Of a stretch of DNA of 11,826 nucleotides, positions 1 through 4,359 are shown in pieces (the first letter of the stretch is position 1; every line of letters begins with the position of its first letter). Source of the stretch: Caldora sp. SIO3E6 (GTDB lineage: Bacteria; Cyanobacteriota; Cyanobacteriia; Cyanobacteriales; Coleofasciculaceae); assembly GCA_010672185.1 (NCBI GenBank), contig JAAHHL010000117.1:1-11826 (forward strand), read 5' to 3'. The translations under genes were made by a program, and so were the position numbers. The notes beneath the pieces are model-generated. The model had not been told where the DNA came from. It searched no databases and saw nothing but the letters and a program-made list of their open reading frames with translations.

Positions 1-370
1 TAAACGAGGACAGGAACCGGTGATGGTTCAGGCTTACCTACCAGCAGCAAAGGATGGAGATAAGCGGATTATTCTCTTGGATGGCGAACCCATTGGAGCA
101 GTGAACCGTATTCCCACTGGTAAAGAATTTCGCGGCAACATGGCAGTGGGCGGTAGAGCTGCCAAAACCGAGATTACACCCCAAGAGCAGCAAATCTGTG
201 CTCAGGTAGCACCAAAATTACAACAAGATGGCTTGTATTTTGTCGGCATTGATGTTATAGGAGGCTACCTTACAGAAGTCAACGTCACTAGTCCCACGGG
301 CATCCGGGAGATTGACTTGTTCAATGGTACTCGTATAGGAGAAAAAGTGATTGAATGGGTTTGTCGTTAG
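1..370 (+). CDS. gshB: Glutathione synthetase, C-terminal part (5' truncated by window)
   Basis: Catalyses ATP-dependent joining of gamma-glutamylcysteine and glycine to give glutathione, in the cytoplasm. The reading frame is open from base 2 with no start in view, so the gene begins upstream; 122 residues of an enzyme usually about 315-325 long are visible. The segment matches the ATP-grasp C-terminal half: QAYLPAAKDGDKRI, then RGNMAVGG (glycine-rich loop), then GIDVIGG-YLTEVNVTSPTGIREI. In that last block D84, E92 and N94 (numbering from the first visible residue) have the spacing of the Mg-ATP ligands in E. coli GshB. The frame ends at TAG 368-370. Immediately downstream, with no gap, a heptamer array begins. 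An internal ATG at position 20 is not the start, since homology continues upstream of it. Family assignment is secure. Confidence 0.95.
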   Translation, partial: KRGQEPVMVQAYLPAAKDGDKRIILLDGEPIGAVNRIPTGKEFRGNMAVGGRAAKTEITPQEQQICAQVAPKLQQDGLYFVGIDVIGGYLTEVNVTSPTGIREIDLFNGTRIGEKVIEWVCR

Positions 371-426
371 TTATTGGTTATTGGTTGTTTGTTATTGGTT
401 GTTTGTTATTGGTCATTAGTCATTGA
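371..426. repeat. Heptamer tandem array (TTATTGG / TTGTTTG / TCATTRG units)
   Basis: Eight contiguous 7-bp units starting at the base after the gshB stop codon: TTATTGG twice, then alternating TTGTTTG and TTATTGG, then TCATTAG and TCATTGA. This is the short tandemly repeated repetitive (STRR) type known from filamentous cyanobacteria. No function is known for such arrays. The TTGTTTG units are complementary to CAAACAA units in the 541-652 array, so the two could pair weakly. Confidence 0.9.
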
Positions 427-446
427 TACAAACAACAAATAGTGAA

Positions 447-537
447 TAAGCTGTTCTGCATTTAAATTTTTAACCCGAAACCCTTGACATAAGGAGTCTG
501 GACTTCAAAAATCCCAATTTAAATGCGTCTTAGCTTA
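447..537. mobile_element. MITE-like 91-bp element with imperfect terminal inverted repeats
   Basis: The ends form an inverted repeat of about 22 bp. The left end runs TAAGCT, five unmatched bases, then GCATTTAAATT (447-468). The right end is AATTTAAATGC (516-526), five unmatched bases, then AGCTTA (532-537). The 11-bp inner arms match perfectly and the 6-bp outer arms match perfectly. The interior has no ORF. Heptamer-like sequence flanks both sides, as if the element had inserted into an older array. No convincing target-site duplication is seen. It could instead be a long regulatory stem-loop. Confidence 0.45.
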
Positions 538-540
538 ACG

Positions 541-652
541 AATAACGAATAATAAACAACAAACAACAAACGACAAACAACAAACAACAAACAACAAACA
601 ACAAACAACAAACAACAAACAACAAATGACAAATGACAAATGACAAACAACC
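541..652. repeat. Heptamer tandem array (AACAACA / AATGACA), containing the downstream gene's start
   Basis: Sixteen 7-bp units in one phase: AATAACG, AATAATA, then ten AACAACA-type units (one is AACGACA), three AATGACA units, and AACAACC. The three AATGACA units each supply an ATG (626, 633, 640). Because the period is 7, these fall in three different reading frames, and only the one at 633 opens the oxidoreductase frame. Confidence 0.92.
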
Positions 653-1730
653 AATTGGTGTCGCGGTTGTCGGCACTGGGTTCGGGCAAAAAATTCATAT
701 TCCTGGCTTGCAGGCTCACCCCCGAACTCAGGTAGCGGCGGTTTATCACCGAGATATCGAACAAGCTAAAGCGATCGCTACTACCTATAACATACCCCAT
801 GCTTGCGATCGCCTCGAAGAGATTCTAGCTTTGCCAGAGGTAGCAGCAGTAAGCATTTCTACACCACCATTTCTTCATTATGAAATGGCGAAGGCTACTC
901 TGGAAGCAGGGAAGCATATGTTGCTCGAAAAACCGATGACTCTCCAGGCAGCAGAAGTAGAGGAACTTTACCAGCTAGCCACTGCCAAAGGGGTTGTTGC
1001 CATGCCAGATTTTGAATTTCGCTTTGTACCAGCATGGCAAAGGTTGGCAGAATATCTCGAAGATGGTTATGTGGGACAGAAGCGACTTATCAAAATTGAC
1101 TGGTTAGTATCCGGTCGTGCGAACCCCCAAAGAACCTGGAACTGGTATGCTCAAAAAGATAAGGGAGGGGGAATCTTAGGAGCAGTAGGTTCTCACGCTT
1201 TTGATTACATCAGTTGGTTGTTTGGTCCGATAAAACGGTTGTGTGCTTTACTGAGTACCGCAATTCCTGAACGACCAGACCCTACCTCTGGTGGTAAATT
1301 AAAACCAGTAGACGCGGATGATACCTGTTTGCTCTTACTGGAATTAGCCGATGGTACTCCCTGTCAACTAAATATTAGTTCTGTCACTTATCAGGGGCGG
1401 GGACATTTTGTCGAAGTCTATGGCGATCGCGGTACATTAATCTTAGGTAGCAGTAATCAGAAAGATTATGTCCACGGGTTTCAGCTGTTAGCAGCACCAG
1501 CAGGAGAAGATCTCACAGAAGTGAAAATTCCCCAGCGGTTGGCATTTCCCCAAACCTATCCCGATGGAAGGCTTGCACCATTTATTCGAGTAGTTGACCA
1601 GTGGGTACAAAGTATTAATAGTGGTAAAGAGATTATACCTTCTCTGAAGGAAGGGGTATACTCCCAGCTATTGATGGATTTAACTCATCAATCCTATGAA
1701 ACAGGTAGCTGGGTAGAAGTACCGAGTTGA
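633..1730 (+). CDS. Gfo/Idh/MocA-family NAD(P)-dependent oxidoreductase
   Basis: 365 residues, typical for the family. A Rossmann nucleotide-binding domain occupies about residues 8-125: V-G-T-G-F-G at 13-18, STPPFLHYE near 76-84 and the hallmark EKP at 99-101, whose Lys100 is the usual catalytic lysine. The C-terminal alpha/beta domain carries GGGILGAVGSHAFD (178-191) with His188. The Asp that often lies four residues before this His is Ala184 here, as in the 'GxxGSHxxD' subgroup. The substrate cannot be told: sugars, inositols and biliverdin are all used by relatives. ATG 633 lies inside a heptamer array and has no Shine-Dalgarno sequence before it. No other in-frame start precedes the Rossmann motif, so 633 is chosen. 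The stop TGA (1728-1730) touches the next array. Likely a single-gene unit. Confidence 0.9.
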   Translation: MTNDKQPIGVAVVGTGFGQKIHIPGLQAHPRTQVAAVYHRDIEQAKAIATTYNIPHACDRLEEILALPEVAAVSISTPPFLHYEMAKATLEAGKHMLLEKPMTLQAAEVEELYQLATAKGVVAMPDFEFRFVPAWQRLAEYLEDGYVGQKRLIKIDWLVSGRANPQRTWNWYAQKDKGGGILGAVGSHAFDYISWLFGPIKRLCALLSTAIPERPDPTSGGKLKPVDADDTCLLLLELADGTPCQLNISSVTYQGRGHFVEVYGDRGTLILGSSNQKDYVHGFQLLAAPAGEDLTEVKIPQRLAFPQTYPDGRLAPFIRVVDQWVQSINSGKEIIPSLKEGVYSQLLMDLTHQSYETGSWVEVPS

Positions 1731-1793
1731 GGTGTTAGGTGTTAGGCAATGGAGAATTGAGAATTGAGAATTGAGAATTGAGAATTGAGAATA
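1731..1793. repeat. Heptamer tandem array (GGTGTTA, GAGAATT units)
   Basis: Nine 7-bp units starting right after the oxidoreductase stop codon: GGTGTTA twice, GGCAATG, GAGAATT five times in perfect tandem, and a degenerate GAGAATA. It has the same length class as the other arrays here but a different unit sequence. It lies between two convergent genes. Confidence 0.9.
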
Positions 1794-1819
1794 TAGATTT
1801 TTTTGCCCAAAGTCCAATT

Positions 1820-1860
1820 CCATATATAGGGTCTTTTTGAGCCCCAAACACCATATATGG
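1820..1860. repeat. Inverted repeat with CCATATATGG palindrome
   Basis: CCATATAT at 1820-1827 can pair with ATATATGG at 1853-1860, with an inner GGG/CCC pairing, giving a 41-bp stem-loop. The right arm itself is a perfect 10-bp palindrome (1851-1860). It sits between convergent genes, so a transcription barrier is possible, but neither side has a clear T-tract after the stem. Confidence 0.35.
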
Positions 1861-1890
1861 GAGTTGACAAAATGCACCACCCTTTAACTT

Positions 1891-1946
1891 GTCACCAATG
1901 ACCAATGACCAATGACCAATGACAAATGACCAATGACCAATGACGA
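1891..1946. repeat. Heptamer tandem array (ATGACCA units)
   Basis: Eight 7-bp units: GTCACCA, ATGACCA three times, ATGACAA, ATGACCA twice, ATGACGA. It ends three bases before the DinB-like gene's stop codon (1950-1952, - strand), so it lies directly 3' of that gene. The unit is related to the AATGACA units at 625-645. Confidence 0.9.
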
Positions 1947-1949
1947 TCT

Positions 1950-2450
1950 TCACTCAAATGGTACCCACAACAAATCCGTCACCCCAGGTTCAAAACCAGA
2001 TTGGCTGAGCAAAGTCGTTAGTTGTCCTCGGTGATGAGTTTGATGATTGAAAAAATGTAGTGCAGCGTGCCATAGAGGGAAAACACATTCCCGTGGTTGA
2101 GAAACACTGGTAAAAGTTAAGGGTAAAGCTAGCTGTTCCTCAGTGAGGGAATCAACCCAATCTTGAATTTCTTTGTCAGTATTTTGGCGTTCTTGATGCA
2201 GAGTTTCAAATTCCGTATATAGCTCTTGAGCAAGAGATTGAATCTCGAAAGGTTGAGCGTAAAATCTACCCAGCCAAACCTTATCGGCTAACAGGATATG
2301 GTTAAGGGTTCCATGAATCGAACGAAAAAATGCCCCCCGGTCTTCTTTGCGTACTGAATCGGGAATAGCTTCACAAACCTGATACAACCGCTTATTCATC
2401 CATTGGTTGTATTGAGAAAGTCTTTGAAAATAGTCAGTGGTTTTGTTCAT
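1950..2450 (-). CDS. DinB-like (four-helix bundle, metal-binding) protein
   Basis: 166 residues, the usual size for the DinB/YfiT-like putative metalloenzyme superfamily. These are four-helix-bundle cytoplasmic proteins with a three-histidine metal site; many relatives are thiol-dependent transferases or are induced by DNA damage, but the substrate here is unknown. The signature is visible: GTLNHILLADKVWLGRF (47-63) gives His51, and HFFNHQTHHRGQLTTLL (132-148) gives His136 and His140, spaced N-H-x-x-x-H. The N-terminus YFQRLSQYNQWMNKRLY is a typical first helix. ATG (2448-2450) has no good Shine-Dalgarno before it. Its 3' end abuts a heptamer array and faces the oxidoreductase gene. It is separated from the next upstream - strand gene by a MITE-like element, so it is probably transcribed alone. 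Confidence 0.85.
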   Translation of the reverse strand: MNKTTDYFQRLSQYNQWMNKRLYQVCEAIPDSVRKEDRGAFFRSIHGTLNHILLADKVWLGRFYAQPFEIQSLAQELYTEFETLHQERQNTDKEIQDWVDSLTEEQLALPLTFTSVSQPRECVFPLWHAALHFFNHQTHHRGQLTTLLSQSGFEPGVTDLLWVPFE

Positions 2451-2477
2451 AATTCAAGGGTTGATTGGCAGTCCAGA

Positions 2478-2574
2478 TATAGCAACCGCCAAGGCGATTA
2501 GGACAAGGGGGCTTAAGCCCCTTGTTCACTTGACCTTACCTGAGAATGTCTTAACTGCCCTGGCGACTGCTATA
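2478..2574. mobile_element. MITE-like 97-bp element with TATAGCA terminal repeats
   Basis: The ends are inverted: TATAGCA, three bases, GCCAAGG on the left (2478-2494), and a right end whose reverse complement reads TATAGCA, three bases, GCCAGGG. Inside are a CGCC-AA-GGCG hairpin (2487-2496) and a near-perfect 23-bp palindrome (2503-2525, core GGGGCTTAAGCCCC). There is no ORF. The outermost TATA may reflect a TA-type target site. From memory, similar TATAGCA...TGCTATA elements are scattered in cyanobacterial genomes. It lies between two - strand genes and could also act as a processing or termination hairpin. Confidence 0.6.
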
Positions 2575-2594
2575 CAAATCATGCAAGCAAAGTG

Positions 2595-2924
2595 TTAGGT
2601 TATTGAAGAATTGCTACCGAGGGCATTAAGACGCTGCGATCGCCGATACAAAAACAGTGGTAATCCCAGAGAAGGGCCGACAAGCACCGTAGCAAAACCG
2701 TAAATCCAGAGCTTTTCCATACCCAGACGTTTGCCTTCAATGTAGGCAAGAGTCAACACAGCCAAAGCAGAAACAATCACATCTAGCCAAGCGGTGAGGG
2801 ATGCGGCACTAGCGATCGCTTGTTGGATAAATTGTCCCACATTAAACTGGTGAGTGAACAAAAAGTGAATGGCTGGACTAAGAGGGAGTAAAGAACCTAC
2901 CACGCACAACAATAGATAAATCAT
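2595..2924 (-). CDS. DUF2834-like small integral membrane protein
   Basis: 109 residues with three hydrophobic segments (about 2-22, 46-63 and 73-93). The conserved-looking pattern of DUF2834 is present: L-D-V-I-V-S-A-L near 47-54, I-E-G-K-R-L-G-M at 62-69, and GPSLGLPLFLYRR (83-95) ending the last helix with a basic cap. Function of the family is unknown; location is presumably the inner or thylakoid membrane. The start ATG (2922-2924) has a perfect AGGAG (2931-2935, 6-nt spacer). That site overlaps the end of a 24-codon ORF upstream, so the two are likely co-translated. The family call rests on recalled pattern and is not proven. Confidence 0.75.
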   Translation of the reverse strand: MIYLLLCVVGSLLPLSPAIHFLFTHQFNVGQFIQQAIASAASLTAWLDVIVSALAVLTLAYIEGKRLGMEKLWIYGFATVLVGPSLGLPLFLYRRSQRLNALGSNSSIT

Positions 2925-2930
2925 CGGGTT

Positions 2931-2935
2931 CTCCT
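2931..2935 (-). promoter_or_regulatory. Ribosome binding site of the DUF2834 gene
   Basis: AGGAG on the - strand, six bases before ATG 2922-2924. It follows the TGA stop (2937-2939) of the upstream small ORF with one base between, an arrangement favouring translational coupling. Confidence 0.75.
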
Positions 2936-2936
2936 A

Positions 2937-3011
2937 TCACTTAAATTTTTGCTCCCACTCTATATCTGCCTCTATCCACGGATAGAAAAAAGGACTATTA
3001 AATTCGGGCAT
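2937..3011 (-). CDS. Putative 24-residue small protein upstream of DUF2834 gene
   Basis: I do not recognise this one. The frame runs ATG (3009-3011) to TGA (2937-2939) and encodes 24 residues, starting MPEFNSPFFYP and ending EWEQKFK. It is rich in aromatic residues (Phe 4, 8, 9 and 23, Tyr10, Trp12, Trp19) and acidic residues in its second half, with no membrane segment or cysteine. Support for expression is the strong AGGAG (3019-3023) with a 7-nt spacer, and the tight layout: its stop is 12 nt from the DUF2834 start. It may be a genuine microprotein, a leader peptide coupling translation to the membrane gene, or chance. The same-strand pair would form a short operon transcribed away from the exported-protein gene at 3234. 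Confidence 0.55.
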   Translation of the reverse strand: MPEFNSPFFYPWIEADIEWEQKFK

Positions 3012-3018
3012 CTCTTCA

Positions 3019-3023
3019 CTCCT
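3019..3023 (-). promoter_or_regulatory. Ribosome binding site of the 24-codon ORF
   Basis: AGGAG on the - strand, seven bases before ATG 3009-3011, ideal spacing. This is the main reason for accepting so short an ORF. Confidence 0.6.
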
Positions 3024-3061
3024 AAAATTCAATACTTACTCTGAATTTACGCTGATTTTGG

Positions 3062-3067
3062 GGTCAA
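3062..3067 (-). promoter_or_regulatory. Possible -35 element for the 24-codon ORF/DUF2834 unit
   Basis: TTGACC on the - strand, about 50 bases upstream of the small ORF's start. No convincing -10 is found at 16-18 bp, so this is only a candidate. Confidence 0.2.
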
Positions 3068-3166
3068 GCAAGTTTCCCGTTATTTGTTCCCTGGTTTGTT
3101 TCTGCTAGATGGTTCTCTGTCAGCCCATAAATAGAGACTTTGTGAAATTTTGTTAAAAAGGCAAGG

Positions 3167-3178
3167 GAAAATATTTTC
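3167..3178. promoter_or_regulatory. 12-bp perfect palindrome GAAAATATTTTC
   Basis: A perfect palindrome that ends two bases before the larger 3181-3201 palindrome and lies 56 bases before the exported-protein start. It may be a second half of the same operator region, or simply AT-rich coincidence. Confidence 0.35.
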
Positions 3179-3180
3179 GT

Positions 3181-3201
3181 TATTTTATCGTCGATAAAAT
3201 A
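3181..3201. promoter_or_regulatory. 21-bp perfect inverted repeat, putative operator
   Basis: TATTTTATCG, one central T, then CGATAAAATA: two perfect 10-bp arms. It is centred about 43 bases upstream of the exported-protein ATG. A TATTAA (3204-3209) just after it could be the -10 hexamer, which would place the palindrome over the spacer and -35 region, a typical repressor position. The loop is too short for an RNA hairpin, so binding by a dimeric regulator is the better reading. Confidence 0.5.
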
Positions 3202-3233
3202 GCTATTAATACCTTAGAAAAGATGAACCTAAG

Positions 3234-3584
3234 ATGAAGAAAATATTCTTTCGGAACATTGTATTTCTTGCTATAACATTTGCTATATTAAGTATGATTA
3301 CTCTAAGAGCTGCTCATGCTTCAAATGGAGCATCTTGGGTGTCTGCCTCTCCACCTAGATCTTGTAGTGAAGTATGTACAGAGGTAGGTTTGCTTGCTGT
3401 TACATCTGGTAAAGATAAATTTGGGTACAATTTTCATGTATGTCGAGGTAGGGCATCAAATGGTGAGCTTCGTCCTGGCTTTAATATTGAAACATCATCT
3501 GATTCAGCAGGACTATGTTTGTTTGAATACGGTGGGGGAAGAGGACAAAGTAACGATTATGATTGCTTAGGTTTACGAAAGTGA
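3234..3584 (+). CDS. Small exported protein with five cysteines, unknown function
   Basis: 116 residues. The N-terminus is a clear Sec signal peptide: MKK, a hydrophobic core at about 9-24, then a signal peptidase I site A27-H-A29 before Ser30. The mature part would be about 87 residues with cysteines at 44, 48 (S-C-S-E-V-C), 70, 95 and 111. Two disulphides and one free or intermolecular Cys are expected after export. A Gly-rich stretch (about 100-105) lies near the end, and R-P-G-F-N (80-84) stands out. I do not recognise the family. It is probably periplasmic or extracellular. The ATG at 3223 runs into a stop after four codons, so 3234 is the start; the Shine-Dalgarno is weak. It is divergent from the DUF2834 unit, with palindromes at 3167-3201 as likely control sites. 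Confidence 0.7.
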   Translation: MKKIFFRNIVFLAITFAILSMITLRAAHASNGASWVSASPPRSCSEVCTEVGLLAVTSGKDKFGYNFHVCRGRASNGELRPGFNIETSSDSAGLCLFEYGGGRGQSNDYDCLGLRK

Positions 3585-3608
3585 GGGCATCACCTTGGCG
3601 TTGATACA

Positions 3609-3676
3609 ATTTAATAGCTCATAAAACCTGCCACACAAGGACTGTAGCTCCTAAGTCACTCAAAACTCTTTCAAGT
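3609..3676. repeat. 68-bp direct repeat, copy 1
   Basis: Matches 4161-4228 at 60 of 68 positions with no gaps (both begin ATTTAATAGCTCATAAA). Its right end includes the stop codon (3671-3673) of the Cys4 protein, so on the - strand it corresponds to that gene's 3' end and downstream region. Confidence 0.85.
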
Positions 3677-3883
3677 CGGCATACCAACAACGGGAATCAA
3701 CTCAGGATTAGACTTTTGAACAACTGGAGAAGGTAAATTTATGCTGGAGACAAAAGGCAAAGCAGAACAAGAACAAGCCTTCCAATCACCCTTAACAGGA
3801 ACTGCCAACAATTGACACATGCCTCCTCTACGTCCGGTGGGTTGATAGTAGCGGCAACTCTGACAAGAGTTCAAATTAAACAT
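3671..3883 (-). CDS. Small Cys4 protein, possible zinc ribbon, conserved in cyanobacteria
   Basis: 70 residues from ATG 3881-3883. A longer frame exists up to 3922 but starts with TTG; the internal ATG has AGGGAG at a 6-nt spacer and begins the recognisable part, so it is preferred. Cysteines are at 7, 10, 23, 37 and 39 in the pattern C-x2-C-R-Y-Y-x4-G-R-R-G-G-M-C, later V-P-V-K-G-D-W-K-A-C-S-C. This suggests a four-Cys metal site. From memory, cyanobacterial genomes carry short hypothetical proteins with this C-x-x-C ... W-K-A-C layout; no function is known to me. The C-terminal 30 residues are low in structure and Pro/Ser-rich. No membrane segment or signal peptide. The gene lies between the two copies of a 68-bp direct repeat. 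Confidence 0.75.
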   Translation of the reverse strand: MFNLNSCQSCRYYQPTGRRGGMCQLLAVPVKGDWKACSCSALPFVSSINLPSPVVQKSNPELIPVVGMPT

Positions 3884-3889
3884 ATATAT

Positions 3890-3895
3890 CTCCCT
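3890..3895 (-). promoter_or_regulatory. Ribosome binding site deciding the Cys4 protein start
   Basis: AGGGAG on the - strand, six bases before ATG 3881-3883. It favours this start over the TTG 39 bases further upstream. Confidence 0.7.
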
Positions 3896-4160
3896 GAAAA
3901 ACCCAGCTAGTTTCAATGCCAAACAGTCAGTATTTACCTAGGAAATTTCTGCCATTTAGGGTTATCCTATGTTTCTTATATCTCTAGTTTACTTAAGAAA
4001 ATATTAATTTTCGCTGAAAACACAGAATTCGTAATATCTCAGAAAGTATTGCCTCCCATTGAAAGCCTTAAAACTTAACAAACTCACAATTAACAGTTGG
4101 CAATTGTAGCAAAATATACGAAATTTACTGGGTCTTCCGTACGTTGTGCTAAACTATCAG

Positions 4161-4228
4161 ATTTAATAGCTCATAAAGCTTGCCACACAAAGACTGTAGC
4201 ACCTAAGTAACTCAAAACTCCTTGAAAT
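4161..4228. repeat. 68-bp direct repeat, copy 2
   Basis: Second copy of 3609-3676 at 88% identity, 552 bp away in the same orientation. No Cys4-type coding sequence adjoins this copy, so it is a repeat of the gene's 3' flank only, or the scar of a lost duplicate. Confidence 0.85.
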
Positions 4229-4280
4229 TTGGTAATAAATGGCTAAAGCTATCCCTATTAATGATGAAAATCTTTCTGTC

Positions 4281-4312
4281 CCCGCGTCCCCGTGTCCCCG
4301 CGTCCCCGCGTC
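4281..4312. repeat. Octamer tandem array (CCCGCGTC units)
   Basis: Four 8-bp units: CCCGCGTC, CCCGTGTC, CCCGCGTC, CCCGCGTC. It is GC-rich against AT-rich surroundings, 47 bases downstream of the cyclase stop. It is the reverse complement of the unit family at 9571-9610. Confidence 0.88.
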
Positions 4313-4359
4313 TGGAGCGTCAGCCTTAATGAAAAGTGTTCAACCGGACATGATATTAC

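Larger units (their letters stand above)
3884..4359. other. Gene-poor 476-bp gap
   Basis: No convincing gene on either strand. It holds the upstream region of the Cys4 gene, a GAAAAT/ATTTTC hairpin (3997-4012), the second direct-repeat copy (4161-4228) and an octamer array (4281-4312). A 47-codon + strand frame (4239-4382) starts MAKAIPINDENLSVP but runs through the octamer array and over the cyclase 3' end, so it is not accepted as a gene. Confidence 0.6.

Noticed and set aside
484..512. TTGACA (484-489) as a -35 for the oxidoreductase
   Set aside because: No acceptable -10 at 16-18 bp (AAAAAT only), and the hexamer lies within the MITE-like element, so I do not list it as a promoter.
541..652. 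The regular 7-bp array as a CRISPR array
   Set aside because: Units are contiguous without spacers and far shorter than CRISPR repeats; no cas gene is present.
519..800. 93-codon - strand frame through the 541-652 array
   Set aside because: Residues are repeat-encoded (L-F-V-V-C-C runs) and it overlaps the well-supported oxidoreductase start.
1735..1953. - strand frame(s) in the gap between the convergent genes
   Set aside because: Both ends are translations of heptamer units (S-F-V-I-G-H-W, F-S-I-L-N-S-Q) with no recognisable domain or ribosome binding site.
3884..3922. N-terminal extension of the Cys4 protein from a TTG codon
   Set aside because: The ATG at 3883 has a good ribosome binding site and starts the conserved-looking part; nothing supports the extra 13 residues.
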